Source of the DNA: G963556115 sp963675945
GTDB taxonomy: Bacteria > Planctomycetota > SZUA-567
Length of the DNA stretch: 64,000 nt
NCBI GenBank assembly: GCA_963675945.1
Contig: OY780932.1
Location: 744,001 to 808,000 of the forward strand
Reading direction: 5' to 3'
A model generated the notes under the pieces. The model saw only the letters and a program-made list of their open reading frames with translations, ran no database searches and had not been told where the DNA came from. The position numbers and the translations under genes are program-made. How positions within the stretch are numbered: position 1 is the first letter of the stretch; the number at the start of each line of letters is the position of its first letter. Below are positions 18,456 to 27,290 of the stretch, in pieces.

Positions 18456-20888
18456 ATGTACCGATCTGAACTGTTCAAGAATGACTATCACACCAATACC
18501 ACTGACACCGACGAACCTGAAAATTTCAATGAGAGTATCCTCACGCCGGATATTCCTCCGGCGCCGTCCACCTCTGCCCATCCCGACAAGAGCGTATTTG
18601 ACAAACTCAGCAAAGGCTACGCCGGTGCTATTGCTCCCGAAACCTGGGAGTGGCTCAAACACGACTCCTCCGAGTTTGCCCATAATCTTGTCAATACCTT
18701 TAACGAAACTTTCGACTTCTATCCAAATCTGGCGCGACGTGACGCCTTACCAAAGATCGCACAGATAGCCCGCGACCTCCCGTACATGATCCCGGAAGAA
18801 TACCGTGAACGTATACAAGCGGCTACCGCCAACATCGAACGTAACGGTATAGATAATCATCTCGCTGCCTACGCGCAGAAGAATACCGCTGCCGCCAACC
18901 GGAAAGCAAATCCCCAGCCGCTGCCCACCGCTGCCGGAGTCGCCGCCGCACCTGCTGCCAAATCTACAGCCGGAGCCGGCGCTATACCATTATCCAACAA
19001 TACTACCGAGTCTGCCACCGCCACCACCGGCACCCAGACTCCCACACCCTCTAAGCGTACCTTGATTAATACTAATTCAGAGCTGATCGATATGCCAGTT
19101 ATTGAAATACAACATATACCAGGAACCTTCAAAATCCAGTATAAAAAACAACTCCGCAAAATCAATAATATCCTCGGAACTGAAAACAGTCTTCCCGAAG
19201 TTCATCCCGAGACCAGCAACCCATATACCGATGATGCATTCTATTATAACCAACTCGTAACACTCAAAAATGACGCTATAAAGCGAAATGCTAATAATGC
19301 CCTGATCCGCGAACAAAACAAGCCGTATCTCGCCGAGCGTGAAGTATGCGACGAGTACTTTGCTTCGCAGTCGTTTAGCAAACATCCAGAGTTCAACCAC
19401 GCAAACAGCTTAAACCGGGCCCACACGATGCTGCTTAATTCCGTAGCGACTATCGCTGATGCAACCGCAGAAAGTGAGGATATTATCTTCAGCAGAATTG
19501 ATACCAACAAAATTGAAGATGATATTCACCAACAATTCACGCAGAATCCAACTGCTTATTACCAGCTCAGTGAGCAAGACCTCGCCAATATTGTCCACGA
19601 GAATATCTATAATGCACTCCCACTGAATTCAATATCGTACGGTCGTCAATATATATTCAAACCATTCACAGAACATATTGAGACTAAATCCGCCAAAGCA
19701 GCAGACATCAAAATTGCCGCCCAGGATGCAGCGTCCGCTAAATATACCGGGGCTTCATTAATGAAAGCATATACTGATATCATAAATAACCCACAATATC
19801 AACATCTCTCCGCAGAACAGATACTAGAACGGTTTCAAGCTGAAGCCCTGGAAATACTAATCAAATACTCTTATGAAAACCCGGAGAAAATCAAAGACTT
19901 ACTCAACAGTAATCTAGGAGCCTTCTCCTCCGGTTTAGGTACTTTTGAAGCTGTTGACCCACTACTCACCCGGCATCCGGAAATTTCCAAGACACTGGCA
20001 CCTAAGGATGGAAGTATTGATGCTAATACCCTCACCCTGACCTGCGCCTTATACCAGACCTATGAAGATATCACCAATCACCGCCAAAAGCTCGCCCCAT
20101 TCATAGACCGAATCGAGACTATTAATGCCGCCGCCGCCGAGTATGAAGCCATACTCCAAATGTCAGACGCTGAAATTATTCGTAACTACCCCGAAACCTA
20201 CCAATTGCTCAAGGATGACTTTGGCACCAACGCCGACGCTAACTTCGATAAACATGCCGCCGAGGTCATCCGCGCCGCTGCACGAAAGAATCAGAGGAAT
20301 TATCGCTTCCAAGCCGATGTTTACCTGGACTTCAGCGACATCATGCTCGGATATGACAAATTCCATAACTTCGATGCCATCCCCTTCAATGTTTATAGTA
20401 ATATTGCTGGCGCTTTCAGCGACCAAGCCCGCAGAGACAGAGATATTCTCAACGCTGCCGCTGAGCTTGCCAACAAATACGGCGCTAGCCCCTTCGGTGA
20501 GTGGGGCGGCAACGCCATCAAGGATTATACCGCCGCTCTGGCTATCCTTGTCATCTCAGCCTTCACCGAAGGTACCCCTCTGGTTTCCTATTCACTTGCT
20601 GCCTACGGTGGCTTATCCACTGTCACCGACTTTAAAACAAAGTGGACAAAGCTCAAGGAAGATGACTCGCTCACCGACGCCGACCGCTTTAACCGTCTCT
20701 TCTGGTACGGCGTAGAAAACGGATGCATCAATTTAATCAGTAAGAGAGGAGGAGCTCACGTCAAAAATACTGTAAGTAGATATATACCTAATAAAGTAAA
20801 TCAAGAAATGATTGAAGGAACAACTGGAATTATTACAAAACATGGATTAAAAGAAAATAACAAACGCGAAGATCAATACTATTTCTAA
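18456..20888 (+). CDS. Large unknown protein with exchangeable C-terminal tail (polymorphic-toxin-like)
   Basis: 810 residues, no signal peptide. The N-terminal 100 residues are mainly helical; an Ala/Thr/Pro-rich linker follows (about 130-195, e.g. AAAPAAKSTAGAG), then a long helical, charged middle. Near the end come FSDIMLGYDKFHN (about 625-640), GASPFGEWGGN (about 676) and a hydrophobic segment (about 691-719, TAALAILVISAFTEG), then TKLKEDDSLTDADRFNRL and GVEN (to 755). The last 55 residues are encoded by distinctly AT-richer DNA. The final 137-211 codons recur downstream with different tails. The ATG at 18456 follows AGGGGG and is preferred over one 30 bases upstream. I recognise no catalytic motif or export signal. 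The plan resembles polymorphic toxins, but toxicity is inference. It faces a Sel1-repeat gene tail-to-tail. Confidence 0.8.
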   Translation: MYRSELFKNDYHTNTTDTDEPENFNESILTPDIPPAPSTSAHPDKSVFDKLSKGYAGAIAPETWEWLKHDSSEFAHNLVNTFNETFDFYPNLARRDALPKIAQIARDLPYMIPEEYRERIQAATANIERNGIDNHLAAYAQKNTAAANRKANPQPLPTAAGVAAAPAAKSTAGAGAIPLSNNTTESATATTGTQTPTPSKRTLINTNSELIDMPVIEIQHIPGTFKIQYKKQLRKINNILGTENSLPEVHPETSNPYTDDAFYYNQLVTLKNDAIKRNANNALIREQNKPYLAEREVCDEYFASQSFSKHPEFNHANSLNRAHTMLLNSVATIADATAESEDIIFSRIDTNKIEDDIHQQFTQNPTAYYQLSEQDLANIVHENIYNALPLNSISYGRQYIFKPFTEHIETKSAKAADIKIAAQDAASAKYTGASLMKAYTDIINNPQYQHLSAEQILERFQAEALEILIKYSYENPEKIKDLLNSNLGAFSSGLGTFEAVDPLLTRHPEISKTLAPKDGSIDANTLTLTCALYQTYEDITNHRQKLAPFIDRIETINAAAAEYEAILQMSDAEIIRNYPETYQLLKDDFGTNADANFDKHAAEVIRAAARKNQRNYRFQADVYLDFSDIMLGYDKFHNFDAIPFNVYSNIAGAFSDQARRDRDILNAAAELANKYGASPFGEWGGNAIKDYTAALAILVISAFTEGTPLVSYSLAAYGGLSTVTDFKTKWTKLKEDDSLTDADRFNRLFWYGVENGCINLISKRGGAHVKNTVSRYIPNKVNQEMIEGTTGIITKHGLKENNKREDQYYF

Positions 20889-21012
20889 CAAATACAATAG
20901 CCTGCCATTTGGCAGGCTATTGTATTAAAATTTCAAAGGCCAGAATTTACTCTATTCATTACTATTTGCTCCAAGCTCATTATAACATGATAATGCATAC
21001 TCATCCCCCTGC
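20843..21012. repeat. 170-bp identical repeat, copy 1 (tail A end, hairpin, Sel1 end)
   Basis: Identical to 25406-25575. It covers the last residues of the toxin-like tail (KENNKREDQYYF), the intergenic hairpin and the last residues of the facing Sel1 protein (CYNELGANSNE). Sequence identity across two genes on opposite strands shows recent duplication or conversion. Confidence 0.93.
20891..20926. terminator. Bidirectional hairpin between tail A and Sel1 gene 1
   Basis: Perfect 16-bp stem (AATACAATAGCCTGCC / GGCAGGCTATTGTATT) with an ATTT loop, between convergent stop codons, likely terminating both transcripts. Confidence 0.8.
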
Positions 21013-22667
21013 GCTGCAGCAAAACCATACCAGTATTTCGCTTGCGTCAAATCTGGTTCAAAACCCTCACCACCCTTTTCATATATCTTCGCAAGTGCTA
21101 ACTGCGCATCAGCATTCCCCTGCTCAGCAGCCAAAGTATACCACTTTACTGCTTCTGTATAATTACGTTCAACTCCTTCTCCATCCCTATACATATAACC
21201 AAGATTATCCTGAGCTATAGCATTTCCCTGATCAGCCGCAAGTATATACCACTTTATTGCTTCTGCATCATCTAGCTCTACTCCTATTCCTTCATCATAC
21301 ATATAACCAAGATTAATCTGCGCAGCTACACTTTTCTTTTCCGCTGCCAATCTAAACCATCTCACAGCTTCCGCATAATCCTGCTCAACTCCTTTTCCAT
21401 CATAATACATAAAACCAAGATTATTCTGCGCTTCACTATTTCCCTGTTCCGCTGCCAACTTATACCATTTCATTGCTTCCATATAATCCTGATCAACCCC
21501 TTTCCCTTCATCATACATATTACCAAGATTATTCTGTGCTGTAGCATTTCCTTGATCAACCGCCAGCTTATACCATTTCATTGCTTCCACATAATCCTGA
21601 TCAACCCCTTTCCCTTCATCATACATATAACCAAGATTAACTTGAGCAGCTACATTATTCTTTTCTGCTGCCAATCTAAACCATCTTACAGCTTCCGCAT
21701 AATCCTGCTCTACTCCTTCTCCGACCTTATACATATAACCAAGATTATTCTGCGCTGCACTATTTCCCTGCTCCGCCGCCAACTTATACCATTTCATTGC
21801 TTCCACATAATCCTGATCAACCCCTTTCCCTTTATCATACATATGACCAAGACTATTCTGTGCTGTAGCATTTCCTTGATCAGCCGCCAGCATAAACCAT
21901 TTAACTGCTTCTGCGTAATCTTGCTCAACACCCTGCCATCCTCTATACATAAAACCTAGATTAACCTGAGCTATAGTATTCCCCTGCTCCGCCGCCAGTT
22001 TATACCACTTAACCGCCTCCTTATAATCTTGCTCCACTATATCAGGATAGCTATAATAAAAGTTACCCAATATATTCCCAGCCTCCATATCACCACCCTC
22101 TGCCGCCTGCTTTAATAACTCAATTGCCCGCTCTTTATCCACCTCTACGCCAGTACCCTCTAAATATATGAAGGCCAGACCAAGAGCCGCTTCCGCACTC
22201 CCTGCCTCCGCCGCCTGCGTCAGATACTTTGCCGCCTTGGTATAATCCTGTTCTACACCCTTACCCTCTCCATACATATAGCCAAGAGCAACCTGCGCTA
22301 CCATATCCCCCTTCTCTGCCACCTGCGTCAAACACTCCTTAGCCTCTAAGTAATTACCATCCATCAATGCTCCAAGACCTAGCATAAGCAGCGACTCAGA
22401 ATCACCAGCCGCCGCCCGCTTATTGATCATATCTAATAAACCCTCAGCCTGCGCCTCTGTATACCCTTCGTTCACCACCTTCCGGCTCTGAAAAATAATC
22501 TCCTGCTTCACACTACCCTCAGTACTCTCACTACCCGCCACCGACTCCCGTCTCAACCGCTCCTCCAGCTGCATCCTACTCCGATTCTGAATCGACAACC
22601 AGATAATAAACCCCAAAACCAGCGCCCCTGCAATAATACCGACTATCTTACCTGTACCGTTTCTCAT
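20952..22667 (-). CDS. Membrane-anchored Sel1-repeat protein, array 1 copy 1
   Basis: 571 residues. An N-terminal membrane anchor (IVGIIAGALVLGFIIWLSI, about residues 8-26), a charged neck (RMQLEERLRRES), then about 12-13 Sel1-type helical repeats of about 36 residues (pattern AQNNLGYMY..G.GV.QDY.EA.KWY.LAAEQGN). The anchor without a cleavage site suggests most of the protein faces the periplasm. A GTG 15 bases upstream is in frame, but GGGG precedes the ATG at 22667. Sel1 repeats are protein-binding solenoids; in some type VI systems Sel1-type proteins are immunity partners of phospholipase effectors. Pairing with the toxin-like gene suggests a cognate partner, not proven. Confidence 0.88.
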   Translation of the reverse strand: MRNGTGKIVGIIAGALVLGFIIWLSIQNRSRMQLEERLRRESVAGSESTEGSVKQEIIFQSRKVVNEGYTEAQAEGLLDMINKRAAAGDSESLLMLGLGALMDGNYLEAKECLTQVAEKGDMVAQVALGYMYGEGKGVEQDYTKAAKYLTQAAEAGSAEAALGLAFIYLEGTGVEVDKERAIELLKQAAEGGDMEAGNILGNFYYSYPDIVEQDYKEAVKWYKLAAEQGNTIAQVNLGFMYRGWQGVEQDYAEAVKWFMLAADQGNATAQNSLGHMYDKGKGVDQDYVEAMKWYKLAAEQGNSAAQNNLGYMYKVGEGVEQDYAEAVRWFRLAAEKNNVAAQVNLGYMYDEGKGVDQDYVEAMKWYKLAVDQGNATAQNNLGNMYDEGKGVDQDYMEAMKWYKLAAEQGNSEAQNNLGFMYYDGKGVEQDYAEAVRWFRLAAEKKSVAAQINLGYMYDEGIGVELDDAEAIKWYILAADQGNAIAQDNLGYMYRDGEGVERNYTEAVKWYTLAAEQGNADAQLALAKIYEKGGEGFEPDLTQAKYWYGFAAAQGDEYALSCYNELGANSNE

Positions 22668-22781
22668 TATTTTTATCCCCACTATCTGTATTCATTAAAC
22701 TGCACTTATTCTACCACACCCCACCCCGCCTGGCAAGCACAAACTCCAACCCGCCAATCCAATATTTTCGCCAATAGACAT
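22531..22781 (-). repeat. 251-bp block, copy 1 (Sel1 promoter, start and anchor)
   Basis: Direct repeat found four times at exactly 251 bp (22531, 24549, 26545, 28879) with few base changes. It contains the Sel1 promoter, ribosome site, start codon and codons for the membrane anchor and neck, and ends a few bases before each toxin-like 3' copy. Confidence 0.95.
22708..22736 (-). promoter_or_regulatory. Promoter of Sel1 gene 1
   Basis: On the minus strand TTGCCA, 17-base G-rich spacer, TAGAAT, about 40 bases before the ATG. Conserved in all four 251-bp blocks. Confidence 0.7.
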
Positions 22782-22783
22782 AT

Positions 22784-23197
22784 AAGTACAACGCTAGCCC
22801 CTTCGGTGAGTGGGGCGGCAACGCCATCAAAGATTATACTGCCGCTCTGGCTATCCTTGTCATCTCAGCCTTCACCGAAGGTACCCCTCTGGTTTCCTAT
22901 TCACTTGCTGCCTACGGTGGCTTATCCACTGTCACCGACTTTAAAACAAAGTGGACAAAGCTCAAGGAAGATGACTCGCTCACCGACGCCGACCGCTTTA
23001 ACCGTCTCTTCTGGTACGGCGTAGAAAACTATGGCGGCACACCATTAGGTTCGCATATCAGTAATTCTTCTCAAGCTCATGGTACAAAACTAAGTGTTCA
23101 AAACACAATTAAAAAAAGTGCTGCTTTTTTTACAACAAAGGAGTCTAAAATAGATAATATAAAAATGAATGATCTTGATAATAATAAAAAACCATAA
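22784..23197 (+). pseudogene. Orphan 3' copy of the array gene with tail B (copy 2)
   Basis: 137 codons in frame with the parent gene from KYNASPFGEWGG (parent about residue 674) through GVEN almost unchanged, then a different tail: YGGTPLGSHISNSSQ to NNKKP. A TAG lies just upstream in frame, there is no start codon before the core and no promoter on this strand, so it should be silent unless recombined into the parent gene. The tail is AT-rich compared with the core. It faces Sel1 gene 2 tail-to-tail. It is best read as a stored C-terminal cassette. Confidence 0.85.
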
Positions 23198-23201
23198 ATC
23201 T

Positions 23202-23244
23202 ATTATCTCCAGTATACCAGCTAAACCGGTATACTGGAGATAAT
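23202..23244. terminator. Bidirectional hairpin after tail B (copy 2)
   Basis: Perfect 17-bp stem (ATTATCTCCAGTATACC / GGTATACTGGAGATAAT), 9-base loop, between convergent orphan tail and Sel1 gene 2. The sequence is unrelated to the tail-A hairpin and recurs at 27208. Confidence 0.75.
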
Positions 23245-23269
23245 CTTACCCCTTCTTCAACTACAATAA

Positions 23270-24685
23270 TCAATTATCATTTATTTTCTCAGATCTAGCA
23301 CTCAATAATTTTTCCAGCCTCTTCTTTGCTTCTGCGTTGCCCTGCTCCGCCGACCTTCTATACCAGTTTTCCGCCTTTTTCAGATCCGGCTTTATATCTC
23401 CACCACCAATCTCATAAATATTAGCTAACATAAATTCACCACTAGGGTTTCCACTCTCAGCAGACTTTAAAGCCAATTCAAATGCTTTATTACAATCCTC
23501 TTCTACTCCGTGACCATTATAATACAATCCAGCCAACATACATTGTGCATCACTATTATTTGCCCTTACCGGGTCAAGCAAATATTTATAAGCTTGGTTA
23601 TAATCCTGCTCTACTCCCAATCCACCTTGATAAAAAACTGCAAGCATAATTTTTGCATCATCATCACCCTGCTCCGCTGCCATTTCCAGCCACTTCCATG
23701 CTTCACTATAATCCTGCTCTACCCCAGTACCTTCATAATACATCACTCCTAAATTAACCTGCGCTGCACTATCTCCCTGCTCTGCTGCCAATTTATACCA
23801 TTTAACTGCTTCCGCATAATCTTGCTCCACTATATCAGGTTGATTACAATACAAGTTACCCAATATATTCCCTACTTCTGCATTTCCGCCCTCCGCTGCC
23901 TGCTTGTACCATTTCACTGCTTCTATATAATTACGATCAACTCCTTCTCCCTCCATATACATATAACCAAGATTGCCCTGAGCGATAGCATTGCCTTGCT
24001 CTGCCGCTAATTTATACCACTTAACCGCCTCCTTATAATCTTGCTCCACTACTTCAGGATGATTATTATAAAACCAACCCAAAAAATTCTCTGCTTCCGC
24101 ATTCCCGCTCTCTGCTGCCTGCTTTACCAACTCAAATGCACGTTTTTTATCCACCGCCACACCCCTACCCTCAAAGTATAATAACCCCAGACCAAAAACC
24201 CCTTTTGCATTCCCTGCCTCCGCCGCCTGAGTCAAATACTTTGCCGCCTTGGTATAATCCTGCGAAAGAGCCTCACCTTTCATATACAGCTCCCCTAGAA
24301 ACACTGCAGCTATCGTATTCCCTTTATCCGCCGCTAGGATAAAGCACCTCTCTGCCTCCGAATAATTACCATCCATCAACGCCCCGTAACCTACCATAAC
24401 TAAGGATTTAGGGTAACCCGCAGCTGCCTGCTTATTGATATCATCCAATATACCGTCAATTTGTTGATCGCTCAATTTTATATCCGGAACTTCTCGACGC
24501 AGAGCAAACATTGAATCTCTCAAACTACCTGAGGTCTTATTCCCAGTGCTACCCGCCACCGACTCCCGTCTCAACCGCTCCTCCAGCTGCATCCTACTCC
24601 GATTCTGAATCGACAACCAGATAATAAACCCCAAAACCAGCGCCCCTGCAATAATACCGACTATCTTACCTGTACCGTTTTTCAT
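23270..24685 (-). CDS. Membrane-anchored Sel1-repeat protein, array 1 copy 2
   Basis: 471 residues. Same anchor and neck as copy 1 (one early residue differs: MKNGTGK instead of MRNGTGK), then a distinct segment (SLRDSMFALRREVPDIKLSD) and about 9-10 Sel1 repeats, including degenerate ones (NFLGWFYNNHPEVVEQDYKE). The C-terminus (LLSARSEKINDN) differs from copies 1 and 3. Probable single-pass inner-membrane protein with a periplasmic solenoid. Start chosen at the ATG after GGGAATAAAGATA. It pairs with the tail-B orphan. Confidence 0.87.
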   Translation of the reverse strand: MKNGTGKIVGIIAGALVLGFIIWLSIQNRSRMQLEERLRRESVAGSTGNKTSGSLRDSMFALRREVPDIKLSDQQIDGILDDINKQAAAGYPKSLVMVGYGALMDGNYSEAERCFILAADKGNTIAAVFLGELYMKGEALSQDYTKAAKYLTQAAEAGNAKGVFGLGLLYFEGRGVAVDKKRAFELVKQAAESGNAEAENFLGWFYNNHPEVVEQDYKEAVKWYKLAAEQGNAIAQGNLGYMYMEGEGVDRNYIEAVKWYKQAAEGGNAEVGNILGNLYCNQPDIVEQDYAEAVKWYKLAAEQGDSAAQVNLGVMYYEGTGVEQDYSEAWKWLEMAAEQGDDDAKIMLAVFYQGGLGVEQDYNQAYKYLLDPVRANNSDAQCMLAGLYYNGHGVEEDCNKAFELALKSAESGNPSGEFMLANIYEIGGGDIKPDLKKAENWYRRSAEQGNAEAKKRLEKLLSARSEKINDN

Positions 24686-24799
24686 TATCTTTATTCCCAC
24701 TATCTGTATTCATCAAACAGCCTTTATTCTACCACACCCCACCCCGCCTGGCAAGTACAAACCCCAACCCGCCGATCCAATATTTTCGCCAATAGACAT
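24549..24799 (-). repeat. 251-bp block, copy 2
   Basis: Second copy of the Sel1 promoter/anchor block; type-B variant (MKN start, CATCAAACAG in the leader), matching copy 4 more closely than copies 1 and 3. Confidence 0.95.
24726..24754 (-). promoter_or_regulatory. Promoter of Sel1 gene 2
   Basis: TTGCCA-17-TAGAAT on the minus strand, in the same place in the block as copy 1. Confidence 0.7.
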
Positions 24800-24815
24800 G
24801 CAATAGACATACATA

Positions 24816-25451
24816 CATGCCGCCAATATCATCCGTGCCGCCGCCGAAAAGAATCATAAATTTTATAAATACAAAGCCGATATGTACCGAGGCTTCAGCG
24901 ACATCATGCTCGGGTATGACAAATTTCATAACTTAGACGCTGCACTACTCGATGTCTACTATAATATTACTGGAACCATCAGCGATAAAGCCCTTTACGA
25001 CAAACAAATAACCAGCGCCGCCGCTGAGCTCGCCAACAAATACGGCGCTAGCCCCTTCGGCGAATGGGGCGGCAACTTCATCAAGAATTATACCGTCGCC
25101 ATCGGTCTACTCGCAGTCTCTGTCTTCAGCGGTGGCGCCGCCCTCCCGAACGCCTTAATCAAGATCTACGGTGGCATGTCCAAAATATCCGCCCTCCGCG
25201 CCGAGTGGATAAGGCTCCAGGAAGATGACTCCCTCACCGATTCCGACCGTGTACTACAATTAACCATCTTCGGCATCAAAAACGAAGCCATCGATCAGCT
25301 CGGCAAAGCAGGTGGTGCTCAAGTCAAAAATTTTATGGGTAAATACAAAGTTAGTGAAAAGATTAAAAATTTATCTGAAGGAATAACTAAACTTACCACA
25401 AAATCTGGATTAAAAGAAAATAACAAACGCGAAGATCAATACTATTTCTAA
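24816..25451 (+). pseudogene. Orphan 3' copy of the array gene with tail A variant (copy 3)
   Basis: 211 codons starting at HAANIIRAAAEKN (parent about residue 599), a longer core than copies 2 and 4, and diverged from the parent: NFIKNYTVAIGLLAVSVFSG replaces the parent's hydrophobic segment while GASPFGEWGG is kept. The tail (GGAQVKNFMGKYKV) resembles the parent's (GGAHVKNTVSRYIP) and the last 13 residues are identical (LKENNKREDQYYF). An internal ATG at 24882 exists but has no ribosome site. No plus-strand promoter is seen, so probably silent. Pairs tail-to-tail with Sel1 gene 3. Confidence 0.85.
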
Positions 25452-25575
25452 CAAATACAATAGCCTGCCATTTGGCAGGCTATTGTATTAAAATTTCAAA
25501 GGCCAGAATTTACTCTATTCATTACTATTTGCTCCAAGCTCATTATAACATGATAATGCATACTCATCCCCCTGC
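25406..25575. repeat. 170-bp identical repeat, copy 2
   Basis: Identical to 20843-21012: end of tail A, hairpin, and the 3' end of the facing Sel1 gene. Confidence 0.93.
25454..25489. terminator. Bidirectional hairpin between tail A and Sel1 gene 3
   Basis: Same perfect 16-bp stem as at 20891, within the 170-bp repeat. Confidence 0.8.
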
Positions 25576-26681
25576 TCTGCTGCAAGCTTATACCACTTCT
25601 TTGCTTTTTCTATATCCACATCCCTTCCCGATCCAGTCTTATAGATATCTCCCAGAAAAATCTGAGCCTCAAGTAGGCCTTGCTCAGCAATCTTATTCAT
25701 CATTTTATAACCTTTATCCGTATCCTGCATTACTCCCTGCCCATACATATACATCTTTGCCAAGAGTGCATGAGCATCAAGACTTCCTCTGTCAGCAGCC
25801 TGCTTTAACCAAAAATATGCTTTATCATAGTCATCCTCACCATAGTAAATTCCCCCCAACATGACCTGTGCATTAATACTATCCTGATATGCAGCTAATT
25901 CCAACCATTTTTTTGCTTCTTGATAATTAGCCTCAATTCCGTTGCCTCTAATATAAATAGCTCCTAAGCATGTCTGCATATCACTATTCCCCTGCTCCGC
26001 CGCAAGTTTATACCACTTAACCGCCTCCTGATAATCTTGCTTCACTATATCAGATCGGCTACAATAAAAATTACCCAATATATTCCCAGCCTCCATATCC
26101 CCACCCTCTGCCGCCTGTTTTAATAACTCAAATGCCCGCTCATTATCCACCTCTACGCCAGTACCCTCTAAATATATGAAGGCCAGACCAAGAGCCGCGT
26201 CCGCACTCCCTGCTTCCGCCGCCTGCGTCAGATATTTTATCGCCTTGGTATAATCCTGCGAAAATGCCTCGCCCTTCGCATACTCCGTCCCTAAAAGCGC
26301 TGCCGCTATCGTATTCCCTTTATCCGCCGCCAGGATAAAGCACCTCTCTGCCTCCGGATAATTACCCTCCATCAACGCCCCGTAACCTACCATAACTAAG
26401 GATTTAGGGTAACCCGCAGCTGCCTGCTTATTGATATCATCCAATATGCCTTCAATTTGCTGATCGCTCAATTTTATATCGGGAACTTCTCGACGCAGAG
26501 CAAACATTGAATCTCTCAAACTAACTGAGGTCTTATTCCCAGTGCTACCCTCCACCGACTCCCGTCTCAGCCGCTCCTCCAGCTGCATCCTACTCCGATT
26601 CTGAATCGACAACCAGATAATAAACCCCAAAACCAGCGCCCCTGCAATAATACCGACTATCTTACCTGTACCGTTTCTCAT
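25515..26681 (-). CDS. Membrane-anchored Sel1-repeat protein, array 1 copy 3
   Basis: 388 residues, the shortest of the four. Shared anchor and neck (MRN type), then a type-B-like segment (SLRDSMFALRREVPDIKLSD), then type-A-like repeats (LAFIYLEGTGVEVDNERAFE) and about 7-8 Sel1 repeats, ending like copy 1 (CYNELGANSNE). It therefore looks like a mosaic of the A and B versions. Several repeats are degenerate (VMLGGIYYGEDDYDKAYFW). Predicted single-pass membrane protein. Pairs with the tail-A orphan. Confidence 0.87.
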   Translation of the reverse strand: MRNGTGKIVGIIAGALVLGFIIWLSIQNRSRMQLEERLRRESVEGSTGNKTSVSLRDSMFALRREVPDIKLSDQQIEGILDDINKQAAAGYPKSLVMVGYGALMEGNYPEAERCFILAADKGNTIAAALLGTEYAKGEAFSQDYTKAIKYLTQAAEAGSADAALGLAFIYLEGTGVEVDNERAFELLKQAAEGGDMEAGNILGNFYCSRSDIVKQDYQEAVKWYKLAAEQGNSDMQTCLGAIYIRGNGIEANYQEAKKWLELAAYQDSINAQVMLGGIYYGEDDYDKAYFWLKQAADRGSLDAHALLAKMYMYGQGVMQDTDKGYKMMNKIAEQGLLEAQIFLGDIYKTGSGRDVDIEKAKKWYKLAAEQGDEYALSCYNELGANSNE

Positions 26682-26795
26682 TATTTTTATCCCCACTATC
26701 TGTATTCATTAAACTGCACTTATTCTACCACACCCCACCCCGCCTGGCAAGCACAAACTCCAACCCGCCAATCCAATATTTTCGCCAATAGACAT
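26545..26795 (-). repeat. 251-bp block, copy 3
   Basis: Third copy of the Sel1 promoter/anchor block; type-A variant, 4014 bp after copy 1. Confidence 0.95.
26722..26750 (-). promoter_or_regulatory. Promoter of Sel1 gene 3
   Basis: TTGCCA-17-TAGAAT on the minus strand, same position in the block. Confidence 0.7.
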
Positions 26796-26797
26796 AT

Positions 26798-27178
26798 AAG
26801 TACAACGCTAGCCCCTTCGGTAAGTGGGGCGGCAACGCCATCAAGGATTATACCGCCGCTCTGGCTATCCTTGTCATCTCAGCCTTCACCGAAGGTACCC
26901 CTCTGGTTTCCTATTCACTTGCTGCCTACGGTGGCTTATCCACTGTCACCGACTTTAAAACAAAGTGGACAAAGCTCAAGGAAGATGACTCCCTCACTGA
27001 CGCCGACCGCTTTAACCGTCTCTTCTGGTACGGCGTCGAAAACTATGGCGGCACACCATTAGGTTCGCATATCAGTAATAACATTAAAGCTTATGGCACG
27101 ATGTCAGATACTCTAAAAGCAGTAAAAAGTTTTTCTGATCAAGAATCATTATATCTATCACAAGAAGAGAACAAATAG
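26798..27178 (+). pseudogene. Orphan 3' copy of the array gene with tail B variant (copy 4)
   Basis: 126 codons. The core KYNASPFGKWGGN to GVEN is nearly identical to the parent and to copy 2; the junction upstream is the same as copy 2. The tail begins like copy 2 (YGGTPLGSHISN) and then diverges (NIKAYGTMSDTLKAVKSFSD to SQEENK). No start codon or promoter on this strand. Pairs with Sel1 gene 4. A silent cassette related to copy 2 but with a different distal tail. Confidence 0.85.
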
Positions 27179-27207
27179 TTCTGATAACAATAAAAAACCA
27201 TAAATCT

Positions 27208-27250
27208 ATTATCTCCAGTATACCAGCTAAACCGGTATACTAGAGATAAT
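27208..27250. terminator. Bidirectional hairpin after tail B (copy 4)
   Basis: Same 17-bp stem as at 23202 with one mismatch (TACTAGAG for TACTGGAG). Confidence 0.72.
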
Positions 27251-27290
27251 CTTACTCAGATCACCAATTTCATTAATACTTCCATTATAA

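Noticed and set aside
21552..21959. Open frames antisense to the Sel1 genes (also near 23510, 27567 and 27875)
   Set aside because: They mirror the Sel1 codon pattern, have no ribosome sites, and recur only because the repeats recur.
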